Source of the DNA: an uncultured Collinsella sp.
Lineage (GTDB): Bacteria > Actinomycetota > Coriobacteriia > Coriobacteriales > Coriobacteriaceae
Direction: 5' to 3'
Length of the DNA: 5,763 nucleotides
Assembly: GCA_937989795.1 (NCBI GenBank)
Contig: CALKBB010000073.1
Span: 1-5,763, forward strand
Position 1 is the first letter of the stretch. Every line of letters begins with the position of its first letter. Made by a program: the position numbers and the translations under genes. Positions 5,217-5,763 of this stretch are shown piece after piece. A model generated the notes under the pieces. It ran no database searches. It was not told the DNA's origin and worked only from the letters and a program-made list of their open reading frames with translations.

Positions 5217-5763
5217 ATGGCGAACGACAGCAAGACATGGCGGTGCGGAAAGTACGAGCTCAGCTTTGACCGTCCGCGCATCATGGGCGTCCTCAACGTG
5301 ACGCCCGATTCGTTTAGCGACGGCGGTGAGCACTTCGACCCGGATGCCGCCATCGAGTACGGCCTGGCGATGCTCGACGCCGGCGCCGACATCATCGACG
5401 TGGGCGGCGAGTCCACGCGCCCCGGCTTTACCCCGGTCAACCCCGACGAGGAGGCTCGCCGCGTGCTGCCCGTGGTACGCGCGCTGGCCAAAGAGGGTGC
5501 CATCGTCTCGATCGACACGCGCCACGTGGCGGTTGCCAAGGCTGCCGTGCGCTGCGGCGCCTCGATCGTCAACGACGTGACGGGCTTCACCGACCCCAAG
5601 ATGGTCGAGTTTGTCGCGACGAGCACCTGCGGCGTCATCGTGATGCACGCCGGCGAGGTCGCGGCGCCCACGCGCACGCATGCAACGGTGCAGCTCGATA
5701 CCTCGGCCGCGGCGTTTGTTGCCGAGAAGGCGCGCGAGGCGGCCGCCGAGGCTGCGCGCGAGG
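5217..5763 (+). CDS. folP: Dihydropteroate synthase (3' end beyond window)
   Basis: The first 182 codons of dihydropteroate synthase, the folate-pathway enzyme that joins p-aminobenzoate to 6-hydroxymethyl-dihydropterin pyrophosphate and is the target of sulfonamides. The TIM-barrel signatures are clear: GVLNVTPDSFSDGG (24-37, with Asn27 expected to bind Mg), DVGGESTRPG (61-70, Asp61, Thr67 and Arg68), SIDTR (98-102, Asp100), NDVTG (119-123, Asn119) and VMH (142-144). The rest of the barrel, including the later Asp and Lys ligands, lies past the window end. The start at 5217 has AGGAGG (5205-5210) six bases upstream; an in-frame ATG at 5211 touches the ribosome site and is unlikely. After the MH motif the sequence is Ala-, Glu- and Arg-rich and hard to align by eye. 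It lies downstream of sir2 on the same strand, and a strong hairpin precedes it. Confidence 0.95.
   Translation, partial: MANDSKTWRCGKYELSFDRPRIMGVLNVTPDSFSDGGEHFDPDAAIEYGLAMLDAGADIIDVGGESTRPGFTPVNPDEEARRVLPVVRALAKEGAIVSIDTRHVAVAKAAVRCGASIVNDVTGFTDPKMVEFVATSTCGVIVMHAGEVAAPTRTHATVQLDTSAAAFVAEKAREAAAEAARE

Overview
This window reads as ordinary chromosome from a high-GC Coriobacteriia-type actinobacterium. A Collinsella-like gut anaerobe is my best guess, based on G/C-rich third codon positions, AGGAGG-type ribosome binding sites, an ECF transporter with fused ATPases, and structured intergenic repeats. The species assignment is inference, because no rRNA or other marker gene is present.

Region 1 (1-2901, + strand) is the end of an energy-coupling factor (ECF) vitamin/metal importer operon. 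It holds the C-terminal part of the transmembrane coupling protein EcfT, then a 547-residue protein with two complete ABC ATPase domains in one chain (EcfA-EcfA'), then an integral membrane S component that would bind the substrate. The genes overlap or nearly touch (1 bp overlap, then a 4-base gap), so they are almost certainly co-transcribed and translationally coupled. The substrate cannot be read with certainty. The linker joining the two ATPase domains has different codon use from the domains and looks like a repeat captured in frame.

Region 2 (2902-3437) is a gene-free convergent interval between the ECF operon and the minus-strand exonuclease gene. It holds four repeat-like units: hairpin element A (2941-3109), a short REP-like unit (3148-3193), hairpin element B (3207-3360) and a second REP-like unit (3396-3432). 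A and B have unrelated ~30 bp terminal inverted repeats but a gap-free alignable ~79 bp core (52/79 identical by hand count). Three imperfect pairs in their stems stay paired only as G-U in a plus-strand transcript. This is the most unusual feature of the window.

Region 3 (3438-5763) carries housekeeping genes: exodeoxyribonuclease III on the minus strand, then, diverging from it, a Sir2-type NAD-dependent deacylase and a dihydropteroate synthase (folP) that runs off the window end. A GC-only hairpin and a candidate promoter lie between sir2 and folP. I see no tRNA, rRNA, CRISPR array, transposase or phage gene. The novelty here is in the repeats and the ATPase linker rather than in a new protein system.
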